64,000 nt of DNA from Lacrimispora xylanolytica (GTDB taxonomy: Bacteria > Bacillota > Clostridia > Lachnospirales > Lachnospiraceae), in NCBI RefSeq assembly GCF_026723765.1, contig NZ_CP113524.1, positions 2,155,001 to 2,219,000 on the forward strand, written 5' to 3'. The notes beneath the pieces were generated by a model, which did no database searches, was not told the DNA's origin, and worked only from the letters and a program-made list of their open reading frames with translations. Below, piece by piece: positions 8,125-17,208 of this stretch. Position numbers and translations under genes: made by a program. The number at the start of each line of letters is the position of its first letter. The stretch's first letter is position 1.

Positions 8125-9786
8125 ATGTCGATGGATGATATACAGATGTTAATTAAATTCCTTGGAGGACTAGGAATCTTTCTTTATGGAATCGACCGAA
8201 TGGGAGATGGGCTTCAAAAAACGGCTGGACACAAAATGCAGCAGCTTTTAGGAGCCCTGACTGATAATCCGGTCATGGGAATTTTACTGGGGACCGGGAT
8301 TACCGCCATAATTCTCAGCAGCAATGCTACCACCATTATGGTGGTGGGGTTTGTCAATGCCGGGATATTAAACCTGTCTCAGGCAGTGGGAATCATTATG
8401 GGAGCCAATGTGGGAACGACCGTCACCAGCTGGATCGTATCCATGAATGAATGGGGAGAGCTGTTAAAGCCAGAGCTTTTTTCTCCCATTCTGATCGTAT
8501 CAGGAGCCATGATCCGCTATCTGTCCAGAAACGGAAAAGCAAAACAGGCTGGTGAAATTCTGGTGGGATTCGGACTTCTTTTCATTGGTCTTGGTTTTAT
8601 GTCAGAAGCCGCTTCTGCCTATCGCACCAATAAAGAACTTTTGGAACTTTTTACTAATTTGGGCAGGCATCCTTTCCTTGGCATCGTGGCAGGACTTTTT
8701 GTTACGGTACTGCTTCAGAGCTCTACCGTATCTGTAGGTGTTTTACAGGTCCTGGCCCTAAACGGGATGATCAGCTGGCAAACCGCTGTTTTTATTAATT
8801 TAGGACAAAATATTGGTTCCTGTGCGGCTGCACTAAGGTCTAGCATTGGAGCAAACAGTACGGCGAAAAGGGCGGCGGTCATTCATCTCCTTTTTAATAC
8901 CATTGGTGCCGTTATTTTTGGGACAGCCATGGTTTTGATATTCCGGCTGAATACGCAGCTTGCGGATTCTCCTGTCACCAGTGTTGGGATCTCCATTTTT
9001 CATACGGTTTTTAATGTAAGCAATACCATTCTCCTGTTTCCATTTGCCGGATTTCTGGTCAAAGCCTCTGGTATTCTTATCCGAGAAGGAACATCAGCCA
9101 GTGGATGCTCTTTGGATTCCAAGGATGAGATGAAGCGCCATCTTGACAACCGGATTCTTGACACACCTTCCTTTGCCATTGAGAGCGTGACTCATGAAGT
9201 AGTAAATATGGGGTATGCGGCTCTTGAAAACTTTGATATGGCAGCACGTGTCCTTTTGACGGATGATGGAAGCCATGCCTACCAGGTGAAAAAAATGGAA
9301 CAAAAAATTGATGATTATGAAAAAATCATCACAGACTATCTAATAAAGATCAGCAACCAGTCTTTGAATGAAGAACAGCACCTGATTGTTAAAAATCTTT
9401 TTTATACGGTCAGTGATTTTGAACGTATCAGCGATCATTGTGAAAATCTTTCAGAACTGGCGCTGGAAAAGAACAAAAGAAACATTGTGTTTTCTAAAGA
9501 GGGGGATAAGGAGCTTAAGGAGATGTTTCAATCCGTCCGGTCTTCTTTGGAGCACGCCATAAAAGCAAGAGCCTCTTCCGATATGTCTGAGGTCCGTGCT
9601 GTTGTCCGAAGCGAAGAGCTTGTGGACAACCTGGAGGAAGAATTCAGGGAGCGCCATATCCTTCGACTGGCGTCGAAAGCCTGTAAACCAGAAAACGGGG
9701 TCATATATTTAGATGCTTTAAACAATTTGGAACGCATATCAGACCATGCGCATAATATTGCAGGTTTTGTCAGAGATGAAATGTAA
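8125..9786 (+). CDS. Na/Pi cotransporter family protein with PhoU-like tail
   Basis: A 553-residue membrane protein of the NptA/YjbB type. About eight to nine hydrophobic segments fill residues 1-320 and include the two inverted Na/Pi repeats. The second repeat has the usual QSS (LLQSSTVSVG), but the first reads ILSSNATT where the family usually has QSSSAT. From about residue 345 the protein becomes a soluble PhoU-like helical domain with the E-x-x-SDHCEN-type motif ERISDHCENL and a second ERISDHAHNI. It likely imports phosphate with sodium. GGGGG upstream serves as the ribosome site. It is followed within 17 bp by a PhoB-like regulator. Confidence 0.93.
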   Translation: MSMDDIQMLIKFLGGLGIFLYGIDRMGDGLQKTAGHKMQQLLGALTDNPVMGILLGTGITAIILSSNATTIMVVGFVNAGILNLSQAVGIIMGANVGTTVTSWIVSMNEWGELLKPELFSPILIVSGAMIRYLSRNGKAKQAGEILVGFGLLFIGLGFMSEAASAYRTNKELLELFTNLGRHPFLGIVAGLFVTVLLQSSTVSVGVLQVLALNGMISWQTAVFINLGQNIGSCAAALRSSIGANSTAKRAAVIHLLFNTIGAVIFGTAMVLIFRLNTQLADSPVTSVGISIFHTVFNVSNTILLFPFAGFLVKASGILIREGTSASGCSLDSKDEMKRHLDNRILDTPSFAIESVTHEVVNMGYAALENFDMAARVLLTDDGSHAYQVKKMEQKIDDYEKIITDYLIKISNQSLNEEQHLIVKNLFYTVSDFERISDHCENLSELALEKNKRNIVFSKEGDKELKEMFQSVRSSLEHAIKARASSDMSEVRAVVRSEELVDNLEEEFRERHILRLASKACKPENGVIYLDALNNLERISDHAHNIAGFVRDEM

Positions 9787-9803
9787 GGAAAGGGAGATTT
9801 CGT

Positions 9804-10493
9804 ATGGAACAGATCTATGTAATTGAAGACGATGATAATATCAGAGATTTAATTAAAATTGCCCTGGAGGGATTTGGATATGAGGTGGCAGCCTTTGAGA
9901 TGGCCGAGGACTGCTTAAAGCAGATTGAATCAGACAAACCAGCGCTTGCTGTGTTTGACTGGATGCTGCCAGGCATGGATGGCTTAACTGCCATACGAAA
10001 GATCAGGAAAATCGAATCCTTAAAAGATCTTCCTATCTTAGTGCTCACTGCAAAGGACAGAGAATTTGATAAGGTGGCCGGTCTTGACGGCGGTGCAGAT
10101 GACTATATGACAAAGCCCTTTGGTGTGATGGAACTGGCAGCCAGAATCCGCAGTCTTTTAAGACGGTCCACAAGGTCCAATGCAGCAGAGGATGAACTGG
10201 AGCTTTACTGCTTAAGCCTCAATAAAAAAACGAGAGAGGTTTACTGCGAAGGAACAAAGGTGGAACTTACATTAAAGGAATTTGAGCTTTTACAGTATTT
10301 AATGGAAAACCATAATAAGGTAGTGACCAGAGATGAACTCTTAAATCAAATCTGGGGATACGATTATGACGGTGAGACAAGGACTCTTGATATGCACATT
10401 AGAACCTTAAGGCAGAAGCTGGGAGAAAAGGGAAGTGCATGCATTAAAACGGTCCGCGGAGTCGGATACCGGTTTATTCGTACAGAAGAGTAA
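9804..10493 (+). CDS. PhoB/PhoP-like response regulator
   Basis: A 229-residue OmpR-family regulator. The receiver domain has the acidic patch EDDD (residues 8-11), phospho-acceptor Asp52 in FDWMLPGMDG and the Lys in MTKPF. The C-terminal winged helix ends in VRGVGYRF. It is co-transcribed with the Na/Pi transporter upstream and the kinase downstream, which with the Pho-box array makes phosphate control likely, though this is context and not sequence proof. Confidence 0.95.
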   Translation: MEQIYVIEDDDNIRDLIKIALEGFGYEVAAFEMAEDCLKQIESDKPALAVFDWMLPGMDGLTAIRKIRKIESLKDLPILVLTAKDREFDKVAGLDGGADDYMTKPFGVMELAARIRSLLRRSTRSNAAEDELELYCLSLNKKTREVYCEGTKVELTLKEFELLQYLMENHNKVVTRDELLNQIWGYDYDGETRTLDMHIRTLRQKLGEKGSACIKTVRGVGYRFIRTEE

Positions 10494-10511
10494 AAATAAG
10501 CGGAGGGGTTC

Positions 10512-11912
10512 ATGAGAAAAGCAATCTTTGCAAAATTTCTGCAGGTAATTTTAGTGGTTTTGTTTTTAAGTACCTTCATTTTCTATATTGCTTCCAGCAG
10601 TGCCCTTTTAAAGAACTCAAGAAAAGACATGCTCTATACTCTGGGTGCGATCGATAAGGTGCTGGATTACAATGGAGATTTTTTGGGTGAAGTAGAAAAA
10701 TTGAAAACCGCCTTAGATGAAAAGCAGGGTCGTTTCACCATCATTCAAAAAGACGGAGTAGTCGTTGCTGATACGGGAGATGTACCTGTAAGCACTCTGG
10801 ATAATCATTCCGACCGGGAAGAGATAAAAGAAGCGATAGAAGAAGGAATCGGTTATTCCAGACGTTATTCTGAGACCTTAAAAGAAAATATGCTCTATGT
10901 AGCCATACGTTCCAGTGAATCAGATTACATCCTTCGTATGGCCACACCATATACGGGCATGAAGGAATACTTAATGCTTCTCCTTCCTGCGGTATGGCTT
11001 ACCTTCCTGGTTGCTATCATGTATTCCGCTTTTTCAGCAGACAGCTTTGCAGAATCCATTACAAAACCTTTGAAAGAGATATCTCAGGAGATGCTTAAGG
11101 TAAAGGGGGATTATACAGATCTATCCTTTGAAACGTACCAGTATCCGGAAATTAATATCATAGCGGATACAACCACAAAGATGTCAAAGAATGTAAAGGA
11201 TTACTTGAATCAGATAGAGATGGAAAAGCAGATCCGTCAGGAATTTTTCAGCAATGCTTCCCATGAATTAAAGACTCCCATAACCTCTGTTCAGGGATAT
11301 GCGGAGCTTTTGGAGAGTGGAATTATTCAGGACGAGGAGCAAAAAAAAGAGTTCCTTAATCGAATCAAAAAGGAAGCTGCCAATATGAACAATTTAATCA
11401 ACGATATTCTGATGATATCAAAGCTTGAAACAAAGGATGCAGAAGTACTGAAAAGTGATGTACGTCTCTCCATTGTCCTTAATGATATTTTAGATTCTTT
11501 AAAGCCCTTAGCTGCCTCTCATGAAGTCCTCATTCATCTGGATTGTAAGCCCATCTGCATCTATGCTAACAGCCAGCAAATGAAAGAGCTTTTTGGCAAT
11601 TTGATTACCAATGCGGTAAAATACAATAAGCCTGGAGGGGAAGTCTGGGTCAGGGTAAGAGAGGAAGACCGGAATTTAATTGTACAGGTCAAGGATAATG
11701 GTATGGGGATTCCTAAGGATTCACTTAGCCGGATCTTTGAACGTTTTTACCGGGTAGATAAAGGCAGGAGCAAAAAACAGGGAGGTACCGGTCTCGGTCT
11801 CTCTATTGTTAAGCATATTGTAAACTTCTATCATGGCACTATCAATGTGACCTCAGAGCTTGATGTGGGGACAGAATTTACAGTAAAGATTCCAATTCAT
11901 GGAAAAGTGTGA
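10512..11912 (+). CDS. PhoR-like sensor histidine kinase
   Basis: A 466-residue kinase. There are membrane segments at about residues 8-28 and 152-176, a ~120-residue extracellular sensor with a PAS/Cache-like pattern (FTIIQKDGVVVADT), a HAMP-like linker, the H box NASHELKTPI with His251, an N box (NLITNAVKYN) and the ATP lid GGTGLGLSIVK. RVDKGRSKKQGGTGL is typical of Firmicute PhoR. It sits 18 bp after the response regulator and ends the phosphate operon. Confidence 0.95.
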   Translation: MRKAIFAKFLQVILVVLFLSTFIFYIASSSALLKNSRKDMLYTLGAIDKVLDYNGDFLGEVEKLKTALDEKQGRFTIIQKDGVVVADTGDVPVSTLDNHSDREEIKEAIEEGIGYSRRYSETLKENMLYVAIRSSESDYILRMATPYTGMKEYLMLLLPAVWLTFLVAIMYSAFSADSFAESITKPLKEISQEMLKVKGDYTDLSFETYQYPEINIIADTTTKMSKNVKDYLNQIEMEKQIRQEFFSNASHELKTPITSVQGYAELLESGIIQDEEQKKEFLNRIKKEAANMNNLINDILMISKLETKDAEVLKSDVRLSIVLNDILDSLKPLAASHEVLIHLDCKPICIYANSQQMKELFGNLITNAVKYNKPGGEVWVRVREEDRNLIVQVKDNGMGIPKDSLSRIFERFYRVDKGRSKKQGGTGLGLSIVKHIVNFYHGTINVTSELDVGTEFTVKIPIHGKV

Positions 11913-11948
11913 TAAAATAGATACAAACAATGCCAGGAGGTGTTATTT

Positions 11949-12836
11949 GTGGGGAAATTTATTTTAACCTGTTGTTCTACTGCAGATATGAGCAGGGAAT
12001 ACTTTGACCGCCGTCATATTCCTTTCGTCTGCTTTCATTATACCATGGATGGAATTACCTATCCCGATGATTTAGGAAGAAGCATTCCATTTGATCAGTT
12101 TTATAACCGAATATCAAAAGGCTCAACTCCAGTTACCTCTCAGGTGAATGTGGATGAATACTGTGATTTTTTTGAACCATTTTTAAAGGAAGGCAAGGAT
12201 ATTTTGCACCTTACCCTATCTTCCGGAATTTCAGGAACTTATAATTCAGCCTGTGTGGCACGGGAAGAGATGAGAGCAAAGTATCCGGACAGAACCATTG
12301 TCGTAATGGATACCCTTGGAGCTTCTTCCGGCTATGGCCTTTTGGTGGATGCAACAGCTGATTTAAGGGACAAGGATGTGTCTTTAGAAGATGCGGTTCG
12401 ATGGGTAGAAGAGAATCGTTTGAGGGTTCATCACTGGTTCTTTTCCACAGATCTTACCAGCTTTAAGAGAGGCGGAAGAATTTCTGCCACCTCTGCTATG
12501 TTAGGTACTGTTCTAAATATCTGTCCTCTCATGAATATCAACGATAAGGGCTGCTTGATACCGGTCCAGAAGATCCGGACGAAGAAAAAGGCCATACAGG
12601 AGATTGTCCGTATGATGGAGCTTCATGCGGACGGCGGCATCAATTACAGCGGCAAGTGTTTTATGTCCCATTCTGCATGTGAAAAGGATGCAAAAGAAGT
12701 GGCACTGCTCATTGAGGACCGTTTTTTACATTTATCAGGACCAGTTGTGATAAACAACGTAGGGACTGTGATCGGGGCTCATACAGGCCCAGGTACGGTA
12801 GCATTATTTTACTTTGGAGATAAAAGAGAAGGCTGA
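11949..12836 (+). CDS. DegV family fatty-acid-binding protein
   Basis: I place the start at GTG 11949, eight bases after AGGAGG; the in-frame GTG at 11940 lies inside that ribosome site. The 295-residue product shows the DegV layout: an N-terminal domain opening FILTCCSTADMS, the SQVNVDEY segment, LSSGISGTYNSA (lipid head-group binding region), RGGRISATSA and a C-terminal HTGPGTVALFY. DegV/FakB proteins bind fatty acids and hand them to FakA kinase; no FakA gene is present here. It converges on the NusG-II gene, with only 4 bp between. Confidence 0.93.
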   Translation: MGKFILTCCSTADMSREYFDRRHIPFVCFHYTMDGITYPDDLGRSIPFDQFYNRISKGSTPVTSQVNVDEYCDFFEPFLKEGKDILHLTLSSGISGTYNSACVAREEMRAKYPDRTIVVMDTLGASSGYGLLVDATADLRDKDVSLEDAVRWVEENRLRVHHWFFSTDLTSFKRGGRISATSAMLGTVLNICPLMNINDKGCLIPVQKIRTKKKAIQEIVRMMELHADGGINYSGKCFMSHSACEKDAKEVALLIEDRFLHLSGPVVINNVGTVIGAHTGPGTVALFYFGDKREG

Positions 12837-12840
12837 AAGA

Positions 12841-13191
12841 CTATTCTCCTATGATCCTGGCAATCATATGGTTGGGTAAGCAGACCACATTTTCACCTGT
12901 GTGCTGAATCCAGCCTTTGTGGATGCAGACCTTATCCGGACAGGAAGCTTCTGTTACGCTTACCTTTTTATCCTTTACCACGACCCGGTTCGTTCCGCCG
13001 TTGAATCCGTGAACCAAAATCTCTCCATCCTCATTTAAATTGAGGGTCTGAATCACATTACCGTCAACCGTTATTTCCACCTTTCCCGCCGGAGCCCTAA
13101 AAAGAATCTGGTTGAAAAGGAGGAGAAGGCAGGATACGATTAAAATTCCTGCAATAAGAATCATTTCTTTTTTATATTTTTTTATAATCAT
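12841..13191 (-). CDS. NusG domain II-containing membrane protein
   Basis: A 116-residue protein with one N-terminal membrane helix (about residues 9-29) and an extracellular NusG-II domain. The conserved core of this family is seen: EASCPDKVCIHKGWI and then VVCLPNHMI. The two Cys of CPDKVC plus the later Cys are conserved in the family and could be redox-active or metal-binding. It is divergent from the FMN-binding protein and near a Gx-type membrane protein. NusG-II, FMN_bind and Gx genes are often neighbours, and homologues (EetA/EetB) occur in the Listeria extracellular electron transfer locus, as I recall. It is not a transcription factor. Confidence 0.88.
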   Translation of the reverse strand: MIIKKYKKEMILIAGILIVSCLLLLFNQILFRAPAGKVEITVDGNVIQTLNLNEDGEILVHGFNGGTNRVVVKDKKVSVTEASCPDKVCIHKGWIQHTGENVVCLPNHMIARIIGE

Positions 13192-13255
13192 ATTGTTTTT
13201 TCCTTTTACTCAGTTAAGTATGATGATTTCCCAGAACATGGAAATTCATAATCTT

Positions 13256-13261
13256 ATTATA
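13256..13261 (-). promoter_or_regulatory. Extended -10 promoter of the NusG-II gene
   Basis: On the reverse strand TGATATAAT gives a perfect -10 hexamer with the TGn extension. The -35 region is poor. It fires away from the divergent promoter at 13308-13337. Confidence 0.5.
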
Positions 13262-13307
13262 TCACATAATTTCAGCTCTTACCAAAGATAAATAATCAAT
13301 AAACTAA

Positions 13308-13337
13308 TTGATAAAAGCTTATAAACTATGTTAAAAT
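13308..13337 (+). promoter_or_regulatory. Promoter of the FMN-binding protein gene
   Basis: A -35 TTGATA (13308-13313) and -10 TAAAAT (13332-13337) are separated by 18 bp, ending about 30 bp before the gene start. Confidence 0.6.
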
Positions 13338-13368
13338 ATAATCAAACCTTATCAGGCAGGAGGAAGAT

Positions 13369-14925
13369 ATGAAAAAGTTTAACGCAAATGCAAAAAGGAA
13401 TGGATTAATCGGTCTTGGAGTTATGATCGTACTGGCAGGTGCCACTGTGTTTGGTTCAGAACCTCTTTACAAAGCGGTTGACAGCATGTCAGGAACCAGT
13501 TTATACACTCCAGGTACGTATACGGGATCTGCCCGGGGATATGGCGGTGACGTTACCGTTGATGTAGTAGTAACAGCCAAAAAGATGCAGTCAATTAATG
13601 TAAAGGGCGACAAGGAAACACTTTTAGATATGGTGCTTCCAGGCCTTACAGATACCATACTTTCCAAGCAATCGACGGAGGTGGATGCTGTAAGTGGAGC
13701 GACCTTAAGCAGCAATGCCATTAAAAAGGCTGTGGATCAGGCCCTTGCCCAGGCAAAAGGAGAAACACCTGAATCAAGCTTAGCTTATCAGGAAGAAACT
13801 GTCCCTCAGAAGGAATCCAGTTTAAAAGACGGAACCTATTCCTATGAAGCGCCGGAGTTTGATGAGAATGGTTTTAAAGACCAGGTGAATATGACCATCA
13901 AAGACAATACGATTACAAGCCTGACCTGGGACTGTATTACGAAAGATGGTAACAAAAAGAGCAAACTATCTATGGATGGAAATTATAAGATGACGGATAA
14001 CGGTCCGGAATGGTATGAACAGGCCAAGGCGGTGACTGATTATGTAATTGCTCACCAGTCTGTGGAAGGTCTTACCAATGCAGATGGCTATACGGATACT
14101 GTGGCATCAGTCAGCATTAATCTCCATGGATTTGTAAACGGCGTAAAGGACTGCTTAAGCCAGGCTGCCGGCGAGGCTCCCAATGCAAAGTCTTCCTTAA
14201 AGAACGGGACCTATTCCTATGAAGCACCGGAGTTTGATGACAATGGATTTAAGGATCAGGTGAATATGACTGTTTCAGACAATACCATTACAAGCCTGAC
14301 CTGGGATTGTGTTAAGGAGGACGGAACAAAGAAAAGCCGTTTGTCTATGGATGGAAAATACAAGATGACGGAGAATGGTCCGGAATGGCATGAGCAGGCA
14401 AAAGCTGTTACTGATTATGTGCTGGGGCATCAGTCTGTCAATGGTCTGATCAATGAAGAAGGCTATACCGATACGGTAGCTTCCGTCAGCATTAACTTAT
14501 ATGGATTTGTAAATGGTGTAAAGGACTGCTTAAGCCAGGCATCTGGTGAGGCGGCAGAAAATAAAGCCTCTCTAAAGGACGGAACCTTTTCCTATGAAGC
14601 ACCAGAGTTTGATAAGAATGGCTTTAAGGATCAGGTGAACATGACAATAAAGGATAATACCATTACAAGCCTGACCTGGGATTGTGTCGCAAAGGACGGT
14701 TCCAAAAAAAGTAAACTGTCTATGGATGGTAGCTATAAGATGACAGATAACGGCCCCAAGTGGCATGAGCAGGCCACAGCAGTGGCGGATTATGTCCTGC
14801 AGCATCAGTCCTTAGAGGGACTGATCAATGCAAGTGGTTATACGGATACCGTAGCCTCCGTCAGCATTAATCTGTATGGATTTGTCAATGGAGTCAAGGA
14901 TTGTCTGACACAGGCTTCCAAATAA
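13369..14925 (+). CDS. Secreted FMN-binding domain protein with three degenerate repeats
   Basis: A 518-residue exported protein preceded by AGGAGG. An N-terminal membrane anchor or signal (about residues 12-30) is followed by a canonical FMN_bind domain (about 45-125) ending in DAVSGATLSS. This fits the ApbE flavin-transfer motif, with Thr as the probable covalent FMN site. After a short linker come three near-identical 125-residue repeats starting near residues 151, 276 and 401. Each mimics the FMN_bind fold (DGTYSYEAPEF, then VNMTIKDNTITSLTW), but the motif becomes DTVASVSIN, keeping an acceptor-like Ser and losing Gly-Ala. It probably carries electrons outside the membrane with the neighbouring NusG-II and Gx proteins. 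Confidence 0.92.
   Translation: MKKFNANAKRNGLIGLGVMIVLAGATVFGSEPLYKAVDSMSGTSLYTPGTYTGSARGYGGDVTVDVVVTAKKMQSINVKGDKETLLDMVLPGLTDTILSKQSTEVDAVSGATLSSNAIKKAVDQALAQAKGETPESSLAYQEETVPQKESSLKDGTYSYEAPEFDENGFKDQVNMTIKDNTITSLTWDCITKDGNKKSKLSMDGNYKMTDNGPEWYEQAKAVTDYVIAHQSVEGLTNADGYTDTVASVSINLHGFVNGVKDCLSQAAGEAPNAKSSLKNGTYSYEAPEFDDNGFKDQVNMTVSDNTITSLTWDCVKEDGTKKSRLSMDGKYKMTENGPEWHEQAKAVTDYVLGHQSVNGLINEEGYTDTVASVSINLYGFVNGVKDCLSQASGEAAENKASLKDGTFSYEAPEFDKNGFKDQVNMTIKDNTITSLTWDCVAKDGSKKSKLSMDGSYKMTDNGPKWHEQATAVADYVLQHQSLEGLINASGYTDTVASVSINLYGFVNGVKDCLTQASK
13816..14922 (+). repeat. Three tandem 375-bp coding repeats
   Basis: Repeat units begin at about 13816, 14191 and 14566, exactly 375 bp (125 codons) apart. 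They are highly similar in protein, for example in the shared DTVASVSIN and FVNGVKDCL segments. They differ by many synonymous changes, so the duplication is not brand new. Confidence 0.9.
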
Positions 14926-14940
14926 TAAGATAGTAATGAT

Positions 14941-14987
14941 ATCCCGGAGAAAGGCTTAGCAAGATAAGACTGTTCTCCGGGATTTTA
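14941..14987 (+). terminator. Intrinsic terminator after the FMN-binding gene
   Basis: ATCCCGGAGAA (14941-14951) pairs perfectly with TTCTCCGGGAT (14973-14983), followed by TTTT. It lies between the FMN-binding gene and the Gx gene, so may only attenuate read-through. Confidence 0.85.
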
Positions 14988-15021
14988 CATATTATTTCAG
15001 GAAATAAAAGGAGAGTTTATT

Positions 15022-15537
15022 ATGAATGGGAAAGGATCGGCACAAAGAGCATCTCTTTATGGAATGCTGATTGCTCTTGCCTTTGTTCTTAGCTATATAG
15101 AGACCCTGATTCCCATCTCACTTGGAATACAGGGGGTAAAGCTGGGACTGGCAAATCTTGTAACAATGACAGGTCTTTATACCATCGGCATAAAGGGGAC
15201 TGTGGTGATCTCGCTGATTCGTATTCTTCTAGTGGGATTTACCTTCAGCAATCTATTTGCAGTATTCTACAGCCTGGGAGGTCTGGCACTTAGCCTTCTT
15301 GCTATGGCTGTTTGTAAAAAATTCCGTTTGTTCGGGACGGTGGGAGTCAGTATTATGGGCGGTGTGGCTCATAACATTGGCCAGCTCCTTGTGGCAGCCT
15401 TTGTTGTCAGGCAGGCAGGCGTATTTTATTACCTTCCCGTACTCCTTGTGGCAGGCACATTGGCAGGCCTTGTCATTGGCATATTAGGAAATATGATGAT
15501 AGAGAGAATCCGCTATTACCTAAAAAAATTGCAGTAA
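15022..15537 (+). CDS. Gx transporter / Hpre_diP_synt_I family membrane protein
   Basis: A 171-residue integral membrane protein with about five helices. The opening pattern (GMLIALAFVLSYIETLIP) and LGLANLVTMTGLY identify the family once labelled heptaprenyl diphosphate synthase component I and now called Gx transporter. Its helix pattern resembles ECF-type S components. It follows the FMN-binding gene and a terminator and has its own GGAGAG site. Association with NusG-II and FMN_bind proteins suggests a membrane role in quinone or flavin-linked electron transfer. The substrate is unknown. Confidence 0.88.
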   Translation: MNGKGSAQRASLYGMLIALAFVLSYIETLIPISLGIQGVKLGLANLVTMTGLYTIGIKGTVVISLIRILLVGFTFSNLFAVFYSLGGLALSLLAMAVCKKFRLFGTVGVSIMGGVAHNIGQLLVAAFVVRQAGVFYYLPVLLVAGTLAGLVIGILGNMMIERIRYYLKKLQ

Positions 15538-15554
15538 ATTCAAAATAAATTCTA

Positions 15555-15583
15555 TTGTTTTGCATGGTGGGAAACGATATAAT
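15555..15583 (+). promoter_or_regulatory. Promoter of galT
   Basis: TTGTTT (15555-15560) and a perfect TATAAT (15578-15583) are 17 bp apart. The upstream end of the longest galT frame falls inside this promoter, supporting the later start. Confidence 0.7.
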
Positions 15584-15622
15584 TGTGAAATAAGGCAAAA
15601 GAAAACCAGGAGGAGCATCAGG

Positions 15623-17140
15623 ATGATTAACATGGCAATTAAAAAGCTTATACAGTATGGACGTAATAAAGGCCTGATCGAGGAAGCAGACTATTATTAT
15701 GCGGTAAACCAGATTCTCGATGTGCTAAAGCTTTGTGAATATGAGGAACCGGATGGAGAAGTTGAGGATATCGATCTTGAGGCTGTTTTAAAAGAAATGC
15801 TGGATTATGCCTGTGAACAGGGACTTTTGGAGGAAGACAGTATTACCTATCGGGATTTGTTTGATACCAGGTTAATGAACTGCCTGATGCCAAGACCGAG
15901 TGAAGTGGAAAAAAAGTTCTGGGACCTGTATCACAATCAGTCGCCTCTTGCTGCTACCGGATATTATTATAAGCTGGCTCAGGATTCGGACTATATCAGA
16001 AGCTACCGGATCAAAAAAGATATGCGTTGGATTACTTCCACCAAATACGGAGATTTAGATATTACTGTAAATCTATCAAAACCGGAAAAAGATCCCAAAG
16101 CAATTGCAGCAGCTAAGCTTGCAAAGCAAAGCGGATATCCCAAATGTCTTCTCTGTATGGAGAATGAGGGATATACAGGAAGGACCAATCACCCTGCAAG
16201 GAATAACCACCGTATTATACGGCTAAATATGAACCAGAACCAGTGGGGGTTTCAGTATTCTCCCTACGTGTATTATAACGAACACTGTATAGTATTCAAT
16301 GGACAGCACATTCCTATGAAGATAGAGCGTAATACGTTTGTAAAACTGTTTGACTTCGTAAAACAGTTCCCCCATTATTTTCTTGGCTCCAATGCAGATC
16401 TTCCAATCGTAGGCGGATCTATTCTTTCCCATGATCATTTCCAGGGTGGTAATTATGATTTTGCCATGGCAAAGGCGAACATAGAAGCAAGCTATGAGAT
16501 CAAAGGCTATGAGGGAGTACAGGCTGGAATCGTAAGATGGCCCATGTCAGTATTAAGAACCAGAAGTGAAAATCCCGATGATTTGATTTCCCTTGGAGAA
16601 AAGGTACTTAACGCCTGGAGAACCTATACCGATGAAGAGTCCTTTGTTTTAGCCGAAACTGATGGACAGCCTCATAATACCATTACCCCCATTGCAAGAA
16701 AGAAAGATGGTATGTATGAATTGGATCTTGTTTTGAGAAATAATATAACAACTGAAGACTGCCCTCTTGGATTTTACCATCCTCATTCTGAACTTCACCA
16801 TATTAAAAAAGAGAACATAGGCCTGATTGAAGTAATGGGACTTGCTGTACTTCCATCCAGACTAAAAGAGGAGCTGAATCTTTTAGCAGATTATATATTG
16901 ACTGGAAAGGACATAAGCTCCAATGAGATCATAGTAAAGCATGATGATTGGGTAAAGAATTTTCTCCCAAACTATGATACCGTGACTGCAGATAATATTG
17001 AGGATATCTTGAAAAAAGAGGTTGGACTCGTGTTTGAACGGGTACTTGAAGATTCTGGCGTATACAAATGCTGCGAAGAAGGTCGGAGAGGATTTCACCG
17101 GTTTTTGACCAGTGTTGGGTTCGTACCTGTTTCACAATAG
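15623..17140 (+). CDS. galT: UDP-glucose--hexose-1-phosphate uridylyltransferase, class II
   Basis: Start 15623 is eight bases after AGGAGG and downstream of the promoter. The 505-residue enzyme exchanges UMP between UDP-glucose and galactose-1-phosphate in the Leloir pathway. Its length and wording (CLLCMENEGYTGR, NHRIIRLNMN) are those of the Firmicute class II GalT. The active-site His region reads SHDHFQGG. No galK, galE or sugar regulator lies nearby, so the gene is separate from other Leloir functions in this window. Confidence 0.95.
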   Translation: MINMAIKKLIQYGRNKGLIEEADYYYAVNQILDVLKLCEYEEPDGEVEDIDLEAVLKEMLDYACEQGLLEEDSITYRDLFDTRLMNCLMPRPSEVEKKFWDLYHNQSPLAATGYYYKLAQDSDYIRSYRIKKDMRWITSTKYGDLDITVNLSKPEKDPKAIAAAKLAKQSGYPKCLLCMENEGYTGRTNHPARNNHRIIRLNMNQNQWGFQYSPYVYYNEHCIVFNGQHIPMKIERNTFVKLFDFVKQFPHYFLGSNADLPIVGGSILSHDHFQGGNYDFAMAKANIEASYEIKGYEGVQAGIVRWPMSVLRTRSENPDDLISLGEKVLNAWRTYTDEESFVLAETDGQPHNTITPIARKKDGMYELDLVLRNNITTEDCPLGFYHPHSELHHIKKENIGLIEVMGLAVLPSRLKEELNLLADYILTGKDISSNEIIVKHDDWVKNFLPNYDTVTADNIEDILKKEVGLVFERVLEDSGVYKCCEEGRRGFHRFLTSVGFVPVSQ

Positions 17141-17208
17141 AAACATTGTGAGACTATCAGATAGATTGATGTTTGTAATTATTTTCCCTTTGAGTTATAT
17201 TCTATTGG

